Notes: a model not told the origin generated them from the letters alone. A stretch of 64,000 bases of DNA from Isoetes taiwanensis (GCA_021234155.1 JAJEKV010000584.1:1-64000), one strand, 5' to 3'; positions 33,790-46,216 are shown, counted from the first letter of the stretch. Numbers and translations are program-made.

Positions 33790-34085
33790 TTTTTTTTTAG
33801 TATAACAACCAACACATAACTACCATTAACATTAATTAACACAACCATGGGGTCCAACACATTTAAATTAAAATCCCCCTTAAACCCCCTTTGGTTTGGG
33901 TGCATATTCACACGAGGGGTGACTCCGGGCAACGAGAGCCGTTGGATAGGCATATTCACCCCTTATTCCTTAATCTACACCGTACGTAAAGTTCCTCGTT
34001 TGTGGGGTATGCAAGTACAAAATTTGCTATACTGTATAACAAGATTTGCAAAATACTATAAGATTTCAAGCAAAATACCATATGT
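33790..34085. mobile_element. Foldback element FB2, left arm and loop only
   Basis: It matches FB1 from ACAACCAACACATAACTACC through the loop segment AAGATTTCAAGC and stops near CCATATG at about 34083; the right arm is missing. It is preceded by GGGCCCGAAGGGCCC and a T-run, a likely terminus. Loss of the right arm predates or accompanies local rearrangement; the LTR element begins 37 bp further on. Confidence 0.75.
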
Positions 34086-34121
34086 TCTAACTCATCTTCC
34101 TACACATCATCTTCAACAATT

Positions 34122-34920
34122 TGTTATGAATATGGTAGCTCGGGGGAATGGTCTTGGACGTTAGTCTTGGTGGACTAGCATGGGTGGGTAAGAATGGCAA
34201 ATTATGGGCAAAGCAAGGCAAATAAATGGCAATGAAACTTTATAATGGTTATGGTTAAATAATATCTTGGAGGCAAGATATTATTTAATGGTTAAAGTTC
34301 TAGAGTTTAAATATAGTTGAGCCAAGATTGTATTCCTATATTCAAAAGTCAAAGATAAATATAAAATAACTAAAGCCAAAATTAGTTTCAATGGAAAAGG
34401 TAGAACGTAACTATTAGACTATAAAAGAAGTGATGGGCATGAATAGTTATTATTAGACGACCACCTTTTTGGACAAACTACTTTAGCTTTAACTCTAATT
34501 TAAATATCGCCTTGCCCATGTGACCGCATTCATGTTTTGTTAGACCGCCTTGCTTGTTACTTTGCTATTGCCAGCAAGCCTTGCCATAATTCTGCCAGTT
34601 CTTAGCATCGAGTGACCCGGGTACATGGTGAACTACCAAAGACTGGTTATTGTATCTGCATCTAGCTCTAGTTTTGGTGAACTAAGAGCTTGACCAATCT
34701 GAGTTATTGGTTTAACTCGTATCCTATGTTTATTGGATTTTAGCTTATTTGTCTTTTTATTTCATGCTTAGATCATTTTGTCATTGCTAACGGTTTATTC
34801 TGTGGATTATGTAGCAAACCTGGACGGTTTACAGGTTATGAGATTATGATTTGTTTGTAGAAGTCTGGTATTCTGTTTAGAAGAGATAAAAGGTATGGTT
34901 CATTGTTGTGAACCACAACA
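34122..34920 (+). repeat. 5' LTR of the non-autonomous retrotransposon
   Basis: TG...CA-bounded, 799 bp. A 16-bp inverted pair, AATAATATCTTGG and CAAGATATTATTTA, near 34256-34290 could form a hairpin. It is matched by 36067-36860. Confidence 0.92.
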
Positions 34921-36066
34921 ATTGGTATCAGAGCCAAGCTATTCCTAAAGTTTGCAAAGACTTCTGGTTGGTGCTGGAGATTGCAAACAGGAATAGAGAA
35001 CCTTGTTCTGGCTATTCTTGATGTTTGTAAGTCATCTAGTTGGTGCTAGTGATTGCAAACTGGAATAGAATTCCTCCTCCTAAGAATCCAAATAATCTTC
35101 TTTCTATGAATTTTAACTTCTTGGATCATTCTTTCCAATCCAATTCTACTCAGAGTAATCAATCTTTGGATATCGGTACGACAAAATTGTTTGTTGCAAG
35201 AAACATATAGGTGCAGATGATTGGTGACGTGGAAGAAGCAGAGGGAACTGAGCCTAATCTTCCTGATCAATCCATTTCGTTTGCCAAAATGGATCTCCTT
35301 CCAATCAACCCTAACTAGAACTGACAATCCATCTCCTTGGCCAGGATGGATCTCCGTTGAAACTTTTCCTGCATCTAAGGAGGGCGTATCTATAGTGGAC
35401 GGATTAATCTTTATCTGAACTCTCCATCCTTGACAAATCTTGAACTATTCGAAACTAAATGAATTCTAAACAATATAAAGTGCGCCCCATTGTTTTAGTA
35501 AGATGTCTTAATAATGAATATCTGTCTGTAAGAAATTGTAGTTTAAAAGTAGAGGGGACTTCAAAATCTGTTAAAAGATTTTAAAGGATTTGTGTCTTTA
35601 GAGAAATTGTAAATCTATTTTGTGATTGTATTGCTTCCTTCTAAATGATCATGCCATTAATAGTTGTTCAATGGTTGGTGCCATAAGTGTTGATGTTAAA
35701 GTATGACATTGAAATTCTAGATTGGTGTCTAGAGTTTTGAGCAAAAAGTTGGTGCTACTAGTTGAGAAAGGGGCTTCAACGGAACCCTTGATCTTTCTTA
35801 ATCTTGCCTTTATCTTACAACTTAAATTTTATCTAGTAGATCTTAAGCTTTGCTAATATATCTCAAAAGAATAAACAAATCTTGGAAGGAATCTTTATCT
35901 TAATCTTTAGCCATGTGATTGTCATAAATAGTTGGTGCTATTTATGAAGTCCTAATCCTAGCCTTTGGTCCTTAAAATAGATTGAGTTGGTGCTCATGTA
36001 CAAATTGAGTTGGTGCTTAATTTGTGGTTTACAACTGAGGTCAGTTGCTTCCAAAAAGGGAAGAAT
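34921..36066. other. Interior of the LTR element, non-coding with GTTGGTGCT motifs
   Basis: The motif (A)GTTGGTGCT or a close variant occurs at least seven times (for example near 34970, 35040, 35670, 35750, 35930, 35985 and 36010), irregularly spaced. Longer frames on either strand do not resemble gag, protease, integrase or reverse transcriptase. The recurring motif may be a packaging or RNA-structure signal, or a trace of earlier duplications. Confidence 0.6.
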
Positions 36067-36860
36067 TGTTATGAATATGGTAGCTTGGGGGAGTGGTCTT
36101 GGACGTTAGTCTTGGTGGACTAGCATGGGTGGGTAAGAATGGCAAATTATGGGCAAAGCAAGGCAAATAAATGGCAATGAAACCTTATAATGGTTATGGT
36201 TAAATAATATCTTGGAGGCAAGATATTATTTAATGGTTAAAGTTCTAGAGTTTAAATATAGTTGAGCCAAGATTGTATTCCTATATTCAAAAGTCAAAGA
36301 TAAATATAAAATAACTAAAGCCAAAAATTGTTTCAAAGGAAAAAGTAGAACGTAACTATTAGACTATAAAAGAAGTGATGGCATGAATAGTTATTATTAG
36401 ACGACCACCTTTTTGGACAAACTACTTTAGCTTTAACTCTAATTTAAATATCGCCTTGCCCATGTGACCGCATTCATGTTTTGTTAGACCGCCTTGCTTG
36501 TTACTTTGCCATTGCCAGCAAGCCTTGCCATAATTCTGCCAGTTCTTAGCATCGAGTGACCCGGTTGGGCGGTGAACTATCAAAGACTGGTTATTGTATC
36601 TGCATCTAGCTCTAGTTTTGGTGAACTAAGAGCTTGACCAATCTGAGTTATTGGTGTAACTCGTATCCTATGTTTATTGGATTTTAGCTTATTTGTCTTT
36701 CTCATGCTTAGATCATTTTGTCATTGCTAACGGTTTATTCTGTGGATTATGTAGCAAACCTGGACGGTTTATAGGTTATGAGATTATGATTTGTTTGTAG
36801 AAGTCTGGTATTCTGTTTAGAAGAGATAAAAGGTATGGTTCATTGTTGTGAACCATAACA
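36067..36860 (+). repeat. 3' LTR of the non-autonomous retrotransposon
   Basis: 794 bp, about 97% identical by eye to the 5' LTR, followed directly by the CAATT duplication. Confidence 0.92.
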
Positions 36861-36876
36861 CAATTCCTCTTCTATC

Positions 36877-38032
36877 TAAAACCTATCTCATCTGATAAGC
36901 TTATAGCCATTAACTAGCCAAAAACAAGCAGTCAGAAAGCAAAGCCTGGTCAAATAAATACAACACTTTAACAGCACTATCGCCAACCCACTGGACGGTT
37001 TGTCGCGTCCCACCTTATTGTATCCCTATTGTCGAGTAAATGTTTCAGAGAGGTAATGTCTCTTTTTTTTTTCATATTATTCAGGGTATTTTTAGGTTCA
37101 ATTGAATACGACGGGCATGGACAGTAAAGTAACACAAAGGACTGTAGGCACCCTTGCTCACCTGGTTTGGGAAATTCTCACATGGTGGATTTCAAAATTC
37201 AATGCAGCTTGTAGAATGGGTTAGGTTCAGCAAGAAACTCGCCGACTATGCTCCAAAATTTTCCCAAACCAAGACTTCACCCTATTAAATGTTCGGTATC
37301 TTTATACATTTGTAAGAATGACTTAGGTAAAAGAAGTTATGTGATGCATAGTACAAATATGTCGTCATTGTTACTGTTCCGGCGCGGGCAAATTAAAGGA
37401 TGCCTTTAAGGATGACATGCAAATTAAATGCTAGATACATGCTTCCAAGTTGGAAGTTCCAAGACCTATCTAGAATACTGCTCTACCACTTGAATTTGAG
37501 CATGTGGCGGCAACCCCTTCTATCTTCGTTCTATTTATCTATCTAACCTATCGTGTGGATTTCAGAATTCATATCATAGTTTAGAAAGTGATTAAAATTT
37601 TCTGGCGTTTTTGCCAACACAAAAACAAAAAGAACGGTGTTCTTGTCAACACAAAAAGAAGGACGACAGTGATGGAAAGGAGCCATTGAGGATTAGGGAC
37701 CATGAAGATCCCAACCGCTTAACTTAATTGTGAATGCTACAATGGTGTGAATGCAAAGCAGATGTGAAAGAATTGTGAATGTCATAATTGGGAGGAGCAA
37801 CTAATCTGCTGGGTCAGGAATGAGTTCAGGAGGAGCAATGCCCGAGATCCGAGAGGTCCCAAGAGGTGTTGCCCCTCTCATCGAATAAATACAACACCTT
37901 TAACAGCATTAACACCTCCCAATACGCATGTGAAAGTAGTGCTGCCGACGCTTCCAAGTTGGAAGTTCCAATAGCTACCTATCCAGCCTCCCCAGCCCAT
38001 ATGTTCCATTACAAGTATCTGAATTAAGTCCC
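36877..38032. repeat. Duplicated tract N2 (partner of 23685-26045)
   Basis: Same order of blocks as N1 but without LINE-C, so it is the empty-site reference for that insertion. Near 37740-37870 it carries a degraded copy of the nodulin-like exon. It ends where the second Mutator-type terminus begins; N1 continues past this point as AAATTAAGTCAATGG, while N2 reads GAATTAAGTCCCC and then changes. Confidence 0.8.
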
Positions 38033-38369
38033 CGGGGGGTTCACCTCTATTTTCCGTACAAAACATGTGTGTGGGCGGAGAAGGGGTTTTTTCAAACTTC
38101 CGAAGTACGTATACATGCGCTATCTCTTACTTTTTGGCGCACAAGGTGCATGTATTTTCACGGTTCCGGCAGTGGTTTCTTGCAAGGCTCGGCACTTAGA
38201 AATACGTTGAGGGATGTGGAATGTAGTTTTATATGATGGAGCCCGTATGGAAGCTGGGGTTTATCTTTGGAGCTAAGATCTTTGTTGCTAATGACAACGG
38301 CAATTTTTGTTGTGTTGGCATCTGTCCAGAGAGCCATTAACCATGATAAAGATATGACAGATCGGCACC
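38033..38369. mobile_element. Left end of a second Pack-MULE-like element
   Basis: CGGGGGGTTCACCTCTATTTTCC at its start matches the left end of the 13154 element, and similarity continues through ACAAAACATG.GTG.GCG, AAGTACG and TTAGAAATACGTT for about 200 bp. It is cut by the gypsy insertion at 38370 and resumes at 49915 with a PWP1 gene fragment. The right end was not found; LINE-E starts at 50391 and the remainder may lie beyond the window. Confidence 0.7.
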
Positions 38370-38374
38370 GTGAT

Positions 38375-38943
38375 TGTTAGTCCTGTGCCTCCTGGTACAG
38401 GACTATTCATGCATACGACGGACCAGGTCAAGCTCAAGGATCCTGGTCAACCACGGGTCGGGTCATCTAAGGCCCCGCAGAAGACCAAGCGGCCGGACCA
38501 TGCAGCCAAAGCCTCACCTAAGAGGCGCCGCCAGAGAAGTGACGGCAAGCCACCGGGCGTCGGCGGCCACAAGATGATTCCAGGCACCTCAAGAGGCACC
38601 GCCAAGATTCCTGAATCGGGCCTCCTTCCGTGAGTCAACACCGAGATCACGATCGAGTGTCTATATTGGGCGAGAGGCCATTGTACTATATATATGACTA
38701 GAGCTCGCACATGAGTTCTAGATGAGTTTTGAGTCTTGTCTCCTTGAGTTTTTTCTCTCTATTAGAGCTCATGTATGTCCATCATTGATATCAAGGAAGC
38801 TTATCATTTCCTCTCATTTGTTGTTTTCTTCTTCTTGTTCTTTTCTTGCAAATCCCCGTGACATAGTCCCCAGGACTCTCCCCGTTAGATCCACGGGTCC
38901 TCCAGGGGGTCTTCCCAGAGTTCCCAACCCGGACCCCAAACAA
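38375..38943 (+). repeat. 5' LTR of the gypsy element
   Basis: About 569 bp. Shared with the 3' LTR: GACGGACCAGGTCAAGCTCA, TTGTACTATATATATGACTA (a likely TATA region), GAGTTCTAGATGAG and TTGATATCAAGGAAGCTTAT. No match to the initiator-Met primer site follows, so the tRNA primer is unassigned. Confidence 0.88.
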
Positions 38944-39218
38944 CACCGCCCGCCGGGTCTGCTTCAATCTACTTTCTTCGCCGCCATAATGCGTCCAGAA
39001 ATTTCCGCCCGAAGAACTCCTTTCTCGACGCAGACATCTCTCGCAGGCGCCATCAACGCGGGAAACTGTTCATGACATGTATGGATCCGCTTTATGACAT
39101 AGAGGGAGGCCATCTTCGGTCTAGGGCCGGGCCGGTAGCCACCCACCCCTCGTGTCCTGTCTCGTCCCAGTTCCCCGCCCCAAGCGTGCAAACATTGCTC
39201 ACAACCTCAGTCACATTA

Positions 39219-39765
39219 GAGGAAATTTGAGATCTCATTTTATCCCCATAAGAATCCTCCAATGGAATGGCTACCCTCTATTAACCGCAATTAATGCAGC
39301 ACCAACAACTTCATTGCTGTCGTTTTTCCCCTATAACTTTTGACCCACTTGTCAAAATGTTGCGGCGTTTGTTGCATTAGGTGCGGAATGAAAAGATCTT
39401 TCCAATGATATATGGTTATGATGTATTTCAATATGGTCATATGCATTAACCTTAAAAAAATATGATTTTTTGCTTATTTCTTATATATTTATATCGTAAA
39501 AGATGTATGAATGGGTTATCACTAGATAGATCTTGTGAAGACGAACCCATTGCTATAAAAAGTTTTTGAATCGGAGTTCTGGATCAAAAGTTATAATGAA
39601 AAAATGATATCAAGTATGAAGTTAGTTGTTTGCATTAATTTCTGGCCGCCACATAATCTTGGAATAAGATATCTTTGGAGCTCTTCTCTTATTGGACAGT
39701 TTAAAAAGCTGACTTGGCATTTTAAGCATCCCTTAATGGGACAAAATGTGATCTCATTTTTCCTC
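39219..39765. mobile_element. Putative MITE in the gypsy leader
   Basis: GAGGAAATTTGAGATCTCAT at the left is matched in reverse complement at the right (ATGTGATCTCATTTTTCCTC), an inverted repeat of about 27 bp with a few mismatches, flanked by TA on both sides. A TA target and a 547-bp AT-rich body without a transposase fit a Tc1/mariner-type MITE. There is no sister copy in the window to confirm it. Confidence 0.55.
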
Positions 39766-39767
39766 TA

Positions 39768-41520
39768 ATGCCTCATCACTATCAGGAGCCCTATCAGGCT
39801 CAACCTTCTCAACCGTACTTTCATACACCTGAACATGCCTACATCCATCATTCTTCAAAGCCATCGCCTCTTCCTTCACAACCATCATCTCCCAGGGTGG
39901 GCAAAGGATATCCACAAGTCTCTTTTGCACCTACCCCAGAATATCCTTTCCCTACATTTCCCACGCCCTTCCTCATGTTTACAACCTTACGGATCTCAAA
40001 ACCAATGCTCAAGCAGCCTCCGTTCCTCAAGCCTAGTCACCCCTTCATCGGGGTCCGCCGGGCACCATGCCACATCCAACTCAACCTCAATATCCTCACT
40101 ATATCGTTCTGTCCGGCCCAAAGACTTTCACATCTACCTTTCGGACTCGAACCGACTTTATCCCACCTTTGGCAACACGAAGGCAAACCCTTAGACCAAA
40201 GTGCTTCAAAAGCCCACATGGAAGAATTTGAGGCTCTAGCTGTCCTCAATGGTCATGCTAACCTCAACCGAAATTCCATATCTTTTTCCACCACCCCTGC
40301 GTGTTTTCTCCTCATCAATGGCTCATGTCCAACAAAAGCCATTGGAAACAAGATTGGTCGAAAATGAGAACCGCTTTTTCTTTCTCATTATGGGACCACG
40401 GATGATGATCAACTTCATCTCAAGCAACTCAATGAACTTCAACAAGAGCCCACCTGAGATGCGCGGGATTTTGCGGATCGACTTCACATTACCGCCGGTA
40501 AACTCAAGGAGTACCCAACACGAGCAGATTTTTGTGCGGGTTTCTCCAAGGACTTCCTCCGGCTATTCGACTCATGCCGGAATACGCAAGGCCCCAAGAC
40601 TTTGGAGCAAGGCTATTGATCTTGTCAATCACTTTTCGGCCAATGTTTCCTCCAGGTGGCGTGGCTCTTTGAGCTCCCCTTTCATTCCACATTATGGTTC
40701 CACGGGCGGTACATCCGGCCCTCAACACGCCAATCCACGCCGGTCGAGTCGGTGCCATATTCGCAAATACCAAGGCCACTTGGCAAATGAGTGCAACTCC
40801 ACCAATGGCCGCCTCATTGCAAGAGATGCAACATGTGCAATCATGCTACGAAGATTTTTCGCACTCATCCCACGCTTTTCCGCAACAAACTGGTTTATCA
40901 AGTGCAAACCACACCTCAAAGAAAAGCGCACTATCGCCAGCCACCACTTCGGGTACAACCAACTCAACTCTATCGACAGCGGGGAGTAAATAACGGGGAC
41001 CCAACCCGTCCCCTCTTTTGATCCTTCTAAGCTTCGGTGTTATCTTTCGCCAAGAATGGGGTCATACCACCCACAAGTGCCCTCAACTTTCACAAGTGGG
41101 GTACGCCTTCACGGCACCAATCAGGACATCACCCGCCTCACCTCGACACCAACTCTGGATTGCTCATGGCAAACAAGGCCCGAGACCGGTTCTTAAGAAG
41201 CCACCAAGAGCGCCAAAGAATCACGCTATCAACCAGCTCCACAAATCAACCTCGGGCTGGATCAACAGCATGGTGGAGGAAATCTTTTCAGCACTTAACC
41301 CTCCGGTCCAGCCATCCAATTGGGTTGGTTTGGTTTCACGCCAAACCGTGGCATCACGCCCCTTGACCATTATTCCAAATGGCACGCAACCCGCGCTTTT
41401 TTAGGTTGACACCATTCCTCATGAGGACGAAAAAAAGGTTCACTTTGCACCGGACTTGGAGAAACTAATGCCACATGTCATGCCTAAAAAGTTCGCCAAA
41501 GCATTTTAAATCTCATGCAA
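39768..41520 (+). pseudogene. Gypsy gag region, broken
   Basis: Overlapping Pro/Ser-rich frames start with MPHHYQEPYQAQPSQPYFHT. Near 40753-40796 the peptide CHIRKYQGHLANEC has the spacing of a CCHC zinc knuckle (C-x2-C-x3-GH-x4-C) with the second Cys changed to Arg. A second partial knuckle-like stretch, GHTTHKC, follows near 41055. Gag would form the particle around the element RNA. Frame changes are frequent, so no single protein is encoded. Confidence 0.65.
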
Positions 41521-41899
41521 AGTGGCGAAGGCCGCGACGCTAGCGAATGTTCATGCCACCACTAGAGCTCAACAAAGACAAGACACACCTTCCACATCTC
41601 AACCTCCACGCCTCGGGCGTATCCCAATATTCTTTGCAGAGGTTGACTTACTCAAAAAAGTTGCTGCTTCCCTACCACTCCTCCAAAGACCCGTGGACCC
41701 AGCAGATCTTTTTCTCATGTGCCTCTCGGAACTCCAAGAGGAGCTAGCCAAGATCAAAATTCCTTTAAGCTTGGCAACCATTTTGAAACTCGTCGTCCGC
41801 TCTCAAGGACCGCATTACCACTCCCAACTGCTTTTTAGTTGAAGCTGCGGGCTACCTCTACACCCGCGGTCCATGCCACGGTGGGTAATCGAGCAAGTC

Positions 41900-42130
41900 A
41901 ACCATGTTCAAATAGATGGAGGTAGGCAGGATCAATCTCATCGATAAACTCCGCAAACAAATGGGCATCACACAACTCTTTTCGGTCCCATATGACATCA
42001 AGTTGGCTAATGGCCATATCACGCGACCTCAAGGCGCCACGCCCTATTCTTCACATCAACAGCGGTGATCTCCCGCTTCCCCATGGAATTTGAGTTTGGA
42101 AAGCTGGTGAAGATCCGTGTGACTATATGA
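41900..42130 (+). pseudogene. Gypsy aspartic-protease-like region
   Basis: Reading across frames gives INLIDKLRKQMGITQLFSVP then YDIKLANGHITRPQGA and LHINSGDLPLPMEFEFGKL, a pattern typical of retropepsin-like domains of plant gypsy elements. The catalytic D-[ST]-G should lie just upstream of INLID but is not preserved in one frame. It lies between gag and reverse transcriptase, as expected. Confidence 0.55.
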
Positions 42131-42859
42131 AATGTTGGTCGGACCTTTTCTCCGCCAGCCAAGAGTATCCATTATCGGGCCGCGGATCGAGTTAGTCATC
42201 CGATGGTCACCTCAATGCCACCATGGACTTGGAAACAGGGCAGGATCATTTCTGTTGAACATGCGGAACCCTCTCTCCGGTACCGGTGACGAAGAAGCTC
42301 GAATATTTATCAAGTTCGGGCTCCACCGGAGTTCCGCCTCGTCATCCTACCCCGAATATGTCGATCCTTGGGAGAAATGACTCTTGATCGGGACCGCCGT
42401 GGCTGCTTTGCTTGACCCTTACACGGCTCCTTGCAATCAATCCAACGCGTTGATCACTTTTCAGATCTGAACCTCCCGCAACTCCCTGATGTACACGCCG
42501 CCATGAAGCAACCCTCTGGATGAAACTGAAACCCTTTTTTCACCACGCAGTGCCACGCATCCCGTTATGCTTCAACCGCCGCTCATATTGTCCAAGACAC
42601 CGGTGATCCTCATATTCAGACTCAAGTCGGAGATCGTGGGCGTGGGCAACAATCAACCCTGTCGCATTGCCGCAAATCTTCCGCCCCTTTATCGAACCGT
42701 CCGCCGTTCTCAAAAATTCAAACACATTTTCACTGGAGTTCTGAGATCTTTGGGGGAATCAACAAAAGCTTGGGGAACTCACCATTCCTACCAACCGATG
42801 CAAGACCGGTTTAGCAATGACAAAGATGTGCTCAACCCTAATACACGCGGATCGCTGGC

Positions 42860-43580
42860 ATGAAATTGACAAACTCCTTCTTTAGGGTTTGATCTATGAG
42901 GTCAAACATTCTCGAATGGTGAGCCCCATAGTCATTGCCCTCAAACACAATGGTAAGATCCGCCGTGGTGGACTACCAAAACTCAATCGCCACGCCGGGC
43001 GGATCATTTTCCACTTCCCTTCAGGCCGGGTTCGGAAGAGGTCATTTGGATATGAGATGTACTCCTTCATGGATGGTTTTCGGGCTACAATCGATCTCAA
43101 TCAAAGAGTCCGATCAACTCAAGACTACTTTCACCACCCGGTAAGCACTTTTTGCCTACAAGGTGGTTCCTTTGGATTATCAAACTCTCCATCAACGTTT
43201 CAACGCATCATGCTCGGTTTTCATGATTACATGAAGAAAAATCCCTTCTTACAAATCTTTCAAGATGACTTCTCGCGCCTCACAGTTCCATGGTGACCAT
43301 TTGGATAAATTGGAACTTCGTCTTCGTGAAATGTGATGAGTCCGGCATAAGTCTCAATCCCGAGAAATGCAACTTTTGGGCCACCTCGGGAGTTCTTGAG
43401 GGCCATGTTGTCGATAGCGGGTATCACCACCGATCCCGCCAAAATCAGTTGTGTGCTCAAGGCTCAAGCACCGGCCAATATCATGAGAGACGCGCTCTTT
43501 CCGGTAAGGTCAATTATTACTCCACCTTCATACGGACTAGCGACCATTGCAGATCCCATTCATAAACTCACGGTGATCTA
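42860..43580 (+). pseudogene. Gypsy reverse transcriptase, broken
   Basis: The frame at 42889-43296 contains IYEVKHSRMVSPIVIALKHN and GKI, then EMYSFMDGF, FCLQGGSFGLSNSPSTFQR and LQIFQDDFS, where DD is the catalytic pair. Alternate frames supply VDYQ and DQLKTTFTTR. It continues as CDESGISLNPEKCNFWA and LEGHVV. The block order is canonical for gypsy polymerase. Several frame changes disable it. The FMDGF and DDFS signatures suggest affinity to Athila-type lineages; that is inference. Confidence 0.82.
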
Positions 43581-43589
43581 ATCCACGGG

Positions 43590-44110
43590 CTTGGAATTCC
43601 TAAGCGGATGCCGCTTCCCAACGATTGAAGCTTTTGTTTACTCAGCACCGGTTCTTGTTCCTCCTCAATGGGACAAGCCCTTTTCATGTTCATGTCGATG
43701 TCACCGGCGCTTGCTATTGGGCAGTTCTTTCTCAAGAGTATGATGCGCGACACCGACAAACCAAATCGATACCTTCTTGAAAACTCAATTCTGGCGAAGC
43801 CAGCAACTATTCTCGGCGCGCAGGCGTGAAGCTTTGGGTCTCATTTTCGTGTCCAACGCTTAGTCACTACCTTTTGGGCGGTCAAACAAGTTCTTTGTGG
43901 ACCACCAAGCACTCCTTTATTTGATCAACAAGTCCATACGGGGCGCATTGCTTTCGTTGGGTCCTTCTTCTCCAAGAATTTGCCCCTTTGAAATTGTTCA
44001 CAAGGCCGGCAAATCTCATATGGTCCCCGGATTATCTTTTCGCGATCCACGGATGATCCCTCAACCGGAGTCTCGGGACGCCTTTTCCCCGACGCGACAA
44101 CTCTTTTTAG
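43590..44110 (+). pseudogene. Gypsy RNase H, broken
   Basis: Across frames: FHVHVDVTGACYWAVLSQEYD (first catalytic Asp region), then KLNSGEA, SHYLLGGQT and FVDHQALLYLINKSIRGALL, ending ICPFEIVHKAGKSHMVPGLS. This matches the plant gypsy pattern of DHQALLYL followed by HKAGKSH. It would degrade RNA in RNA-DNA hybrids during reverse transcription. Confidence 0.8.
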
Positions 44111-44211
44111 TCACGCGGCAACACCACATTGATTCCATGATTTTCAGTACCTCTCCTCACAGTGCTCTTCCACCGTAAGACGCAGACGCTCTCTCCGCCA
44201 AGCGGCAATCC

Positions 44212-45256
44212 GTGCGACATCAATTTCTCCGCGAGGTCCGTGACTACACCATGGTTGCAGGACATCTCTACAAAAAGGGTAAGGACACCATCCTTCGACG
44301 CTGTGTTCTACCTCATGAAGTTCCAGATATTGTTCGAGAAGCTCATCAAGGGCTAGGTGGTGGTCATTTTCATGGTGACACCACGGCACGCAAAATCCTT
44401 CTAGCTGGATATTTTTGGCCCACGCTCTTCAAAGACGCTCACACCCACGCCCGCACGTGTGATGCTTGCCAGCGTGTGGGACGGCCGACGGCCCGTGACG
44501 CTCTTCCCTTGACGCCGGTTGCCACGCCACTTCCCTTCAGCAAATGGGGAATGGATTTTGTGGGACCCATCGACCCTCCTGCGCGGCACACCCGCGTCTT
44601 TGCTACATTCTTCCCGACTATGCGACTATGCTACTAAATGGCTGGAAGCTTGTGCACTTCCGCATAACAACGTAAAGCACGGCCTAGGGTCCTCTATCAA
44701 CAAATCATCACGCCGATTCGGCTGCCCCACTGAGTCGGGGTGATCGTGGTGTCCATTTCATCAATCATACTATCAAGGAGCTGGACGGGATTATCTCCTG
44801 ATACATCATCACAAGAGCACACCTACTATCCTCAAGGTAATGGTTTGGCGTAAAGCACCAACAAAACTTCGGTCACCATTCTCAAGAAAATTTGTGACGC
44901 TTCCGCACTGACGGCAAACAAAACTTCCCTCTTTGTTCTTTGGGCCTACAATACTTGTTTCAAAATTGCTACAGGTCACACTTTCAAATTGGTTTATGGT
45001 CGTAGAAGCTCTCATGCCATTTGAATACATCCTTCCAACACTCGGTTTTCAATTGGCTAACGCTCATAATCCACCTGCCAGACTCAAAGAAAGGGTCTAT
45101 CAATTAGAGCGGTTGGATGAACTTCGCAGGATGCTTATATTCGTGTTCTTCATGGACAGCAGTTGCAAAAATCTTTACATGACAAACGTCGAAGACAAAA
45201 CATTCAAAGAAGGCGATTTGGTTCTTCTTTATGATTCCGTGTACAAAAATTTTTAG
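44212..45256 (+). pseudogene. Gypsy integrase, broken
   Basis: The open frame 44212-44637 carries the HHCC zinc module: LRRCVLPHEVPDIVREAHQG, GGHFHGDTTARKILLAGYFW, CDACQRVG, then the first catalytic Asp in FSKWGMDFVGP. The core continues across frames with KSTPYYPQGNGLA, KICD and NKTSLFVLWAYNTCF, then an ATGHTFKLVYGR-type block and ERVYQLERLDELRRM. The C-terminus near 45170-45290 reads like the DNA-binding tail (FKEGDLVLLYDS, then GKLKFRWFGPYQIV). It would insert the cDNA into the genome. Confidence 0.85.
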
Positions 45257-45479
45257 GGTAAACTCAAGTTTCGTTGGTTTGGCCCCTTATCAAATTGTTC
45301 AAATGGTCCGACCCGCTTTTCCAACTGGCAGTTAGATGGCACTCCATTACCTACATTGGTTAATGGTTTTAGATCTCAAAACATTTCATCACACGTAAAT
45401 GCGACAATCAACAAGCAGATCACGGTTCAAGAAGCAAACACCACGTAGTGACTAGAAAGGCGGCATATTATATTATAGT

Positions 45480-46210
45480 GGATATTTTTACAAAATGCGG
45501 GCACACCCGGCTTCACTTCCGCTATGGGCATTGCCCTATATACAAAAACGGGCTCGAGCCCTATCTACTACAAGCCTAAGAAGAAAAAACCCCCTCTACT
45601 CGGGTTGGGGCGGAGGTACGCGAGGAGGTGGTAGAGGTTACGCTTTCGGGGTCCGAAGGTGCGAGAACCACCTCCATCCCCGTTGATAAGAGAATCGGGA
45701 TGTTCAGCCATCCCAGCACCAGCCATCCATTCGCACGCCACGGTTGTGGCAGTGCCACAGGTCCAGACAATTCATTTTACAGGTGATCCACTCTTGGCGG
45801 TTAGTCGGCATGGTGCAACCTGCGTTCAAACCAGCGGCAGCCATGCTCGGGCCGCCATCGAATGCCTTCACTTCCCCCTGGTTCGGTCTTATATAGCCCA
45901 ACGAGGAACTTTCGTCGGCGTGGACCAATCAGAAATTTGCCAACGTGTTTTGCAATGCAAGGCTCTTTCTAAGCGGAGAATCTTTTCTCCCCCGCCGCAT
46001 ATCTAGCCGGGGTACCGCCGACACATTCGTTTTAATGATATCCCGCCGAAAGTTGCGGCGTAATTGCGCTTGCTTCCTTTATACCGTCCCACATTAAACC
46101 GCGGTCCTTTGGCCCTGCCACATCCGCTCATTCTCTCCACGACCTATCTCCACCGTTCATTTCTTCTCCCTTAAGTTGTTAGGGACTTAGCCAAATTTTG
46201 CCTCTCAATC
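45480..46210. other. Gypsy post-pol spacer, G+C-rich
   Basis: No conserved domain. Short frames on both strands have no supported product. Possibly an internal promoter/leader for the downstream frames, given its position. Confidence 0.4.
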
Positions 46211-46216
46211 ACATCC

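Larger units (their letters stand above)
34122..36860 (+). mobile_element. Non-autonomous LTR retrotransposon, complete, 2739 bp
   Basis: 5' LTR 34122-34920 and 3' LTR 36067-36860 both start TGTTATGAATATGG and end in AACA, differing at roughly 20 sites over about 795 bp. Five-bp target duplications CAATT lie at 34117-34121 and 36861-36865. A primer-binding site, TGGTATCAGAGCC, complementary to initiator methionine tRNA, starts at 34923, and a purine-rich tract precedes the 3' LTR. The 1146-bp interior has no gag or pol. It must have been moved by enzymes from another element, probably Ty1/copia-like judging by the primer site. Confidence 0.93.

Noticed and set aside
34923-34935. tRNA-related sequence
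   Set aside because: TGGTATCAGAGCC is a retrotransposon primer-binding site directly after the 5' LTR, not a tRNA gene.
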